Positions 23,231 to 24,217 of a stretch of 24,217 nucleotides of DNA are shown here, piece by piece (within the stretch, counting starts at the first letter, position 1; the number at the start of each line of letters is the position of its first letter). This DNA comes from CAZTHC01 sp964613425. GTDB taxonomy: Bacteria; Bacillota; Clostridia; TANB77; CAG-508. The translations under genes were made by a program, and so were the position numbers. The DNA is taken from NCBI GenBank assembly GCA_964613425.1, contig CAZTHC010000011.1:1-24217 (forward strand), written 5' to 3'. The notes under the pieces were generated by a model. The model saw only the letters and a list, made by a program, of their open reading frames with translations, was not told the origin of the DNA and ran no database searches.

Positions 23231-24187
23231 ATGAAAGAAATCATATTTTTAAAACCAGTATACAAAGATTATATTTGGGGAGGAACAAAACTAAAAACAT
23301 ATTTTAATAAACAAGTTCCATTTGAAAAAACAGCAGAAAGCTGGGAAATTTCAACAAATAAAAATGGTAAAAGCATAATAAGAAATGGAGAATATGAAGG
23401 AAAAGAATTAGATGAATTGTTTAACAATATGCAAATGAGAAAAGAAGTATTCGGAACAAAAACATCAACAATGGATAGATTTCCTTTATTAATTAAATTT
23501 ATAGATGCAAATGATAATTTATCTGTTCAGGTACATCCAAATGATGAATATGCAAAAGAAAGAGAAAATGATATAGGAAAAACAGAAATGTGGTATATAC
23601 TAGAATGTGGTGAAAATGCCCAAGTTATCTGCGGTTTAAAGGACAGCGTAAAGCAAGAAGAAGTTAAAGAAATTATTAAAAACGGAAAAATAAAAGAAAA
23701 TTTAAAATATATTTCAATAAAAAAAGGAGACGCAATATACATACCAGCAGGCACAATACATGCATTATTAGGAGATACACTATTATGCGAAATACAACAA
23801 AATAGTGACTTAACATATAGAGTATATGATTGGGACAGAATAGGTAAAGATGGACAACCAAGACAATTACATATAGAAAAAGCAATAGATGTAATAAATG
23901 TTAATAATAGTCCTAAAATAGTAGAAACGAAAAGTATTAATGAAGAAATAGTAAGAGTGGTAGACTCAAGTTATTTTAAAACGGACAAAATAACAATAAA
24001 TGGTAGCTTTGTACAAAAATCTAGTGAAGAAACATTCTACACCGTAAATGTAATAAAAGGCGAAGGAACAATAAAAACTTCAACAGAAGAATATAAAATA
24101 AAACTAGGAGATAGCTTTATAATACCAGCGACTTTAGGAGAATATATAATACAAGGAGAACTAGAGATACTAGAATCATATGTTTAG
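23231..24187 (+). CDS. manA: Mannose-6-phosphate isomerase, class I
   Basis: ManA interconverts mannose-6-phosphate and fructose-6-phosphate, feeding mannose into glycolysis or supplying GDP-mannose. The 318-residue cupin enzyme has the zinc ligands Q100 and H102 (VQVHPND), E119 (KTEMWYI) and H177 (IPAGTIHAL). Length matches the short Bacillus-type enzymes. ATG 23231 follows AAGGAGAG. It is preceded by the clpX terminator and a GTAGGGG repeat, so it should have its own promoter, which I could not place with confidence. Confidence 0.94.
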   Translation: MKEIIFLKPVYKDYIWGGTKLKTYFNKQVPFEKTAESWEISTNKNGKSIIRNGEYEGKELDELFNNMQMRKEVFGTKTSTMDRFPLLIKFIDANDNLSVQVHPNDEYAKERENDIGKTEMWYILECGENAQVICGLKDSVKQEEVKEIIKNGKIKENLKYISIKKGDAIYIPAGTIHALLGDTLLCEIQQNSDLTYRVYDWDRIGKDGQPRQLHIEKAIDVINVNNSPKIVETKSINEEIVRVVDSSYFKTDKITINGSFVQKSSEETFYTVNVIKGEGTIKTSTEEYKIKLGDSFIIPATLGEYIIQGELEILESYV

Positions 24188-24197
24188 AATATATTAC

Positions 24198-24217
24198 AAA
24201 AGGGCGTATACAATACG
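24198..24217. repeat. Truncated palindromic element at window end
   Basis: AGGGCGTATACAATACG contains CGTAT/ATACG around ACA and is cut by the window edge. If followed by CCC it would be a GGGCGTAT-type hairpin, which could be a reversed relative of the GTAGGGG repeats. This depends on sequence outside the window. Confidence 0.35.

Overview
This is a chromosomal segment of an AT-rich Gram-positive bacterium, most likely a Clostridia-type member of the Firmicutes (Bacillota). That reading rests on the strong A/T bias, AGA-dominated arginine codons, strong GGAGG-type ribosome binding sites, and the ctsR-mcsA-mcsB-clpC operon with a classic CtsR box. Gene content is mostly housekeeping and nearly everything lies on the + strand. 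No rRNA, tRNA, CRISPR array or transposase is visible.

Layout: trpS and obgE (123-2424); a small compositionally foreign islet with two short minus-strand genes, each with its own promoter and palindromes (2457-3152); lexA followed closely by a two-component system (3304-5870); an ABC exporter of the peptide-antibiotic detoxification type (5979-9245); a 46-aa ORF converging on a 115-aa membrane protein (9304-9796); the ctsR-mcsA-mcsB-clpC stress operon (10183-14686); lysS, a class III Fic enzyme and an M50 protease (14853-17739); tsaD and a metallophosphoesterase (17852-19562); tig, clpP, clpX (19664-23066); and manA (23231-24187). CtsR, McsA/B, ClpC, ClpP, ClpX and trigger factor form one protein quality-control network. 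A family of hairpin-forming repeats beginning GTAGGGG sits just upstream of ctsR, tsaD, clpP and manA.

The outstanding observation is recoding. Four genes (obgE, the ABC permease, ctsR, tsaD) are each interrupted by exactly one extra C, always placed so that the zero frame meets the codon CGG followed by A. Skipping one base (CGGA read as Gly GGA) restores a full-length, well-conserved protein in every case. In a hand scan of the roughly 7,200 codons of the 22 native genes I found no CGG used as a sense codon; its only zero-frame appearances are these four sites. The same string CGGA occurs many times out of frame (for example AAC GGA, GGC GGA) without disturbing the reading frame. The simplest reading is that CGG is an unassigned or starved codon at which ribosomes shift +1 onto GGA, a genome-wide programmed frameshift comparable in logic to unassigned-codon frameshifts reported from some mitochondria. 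A systematic sequence error or four independent mutations are the main alternatives and fit less well. The only sense CGG I found is in the foreign islet, which makes a natural test case.
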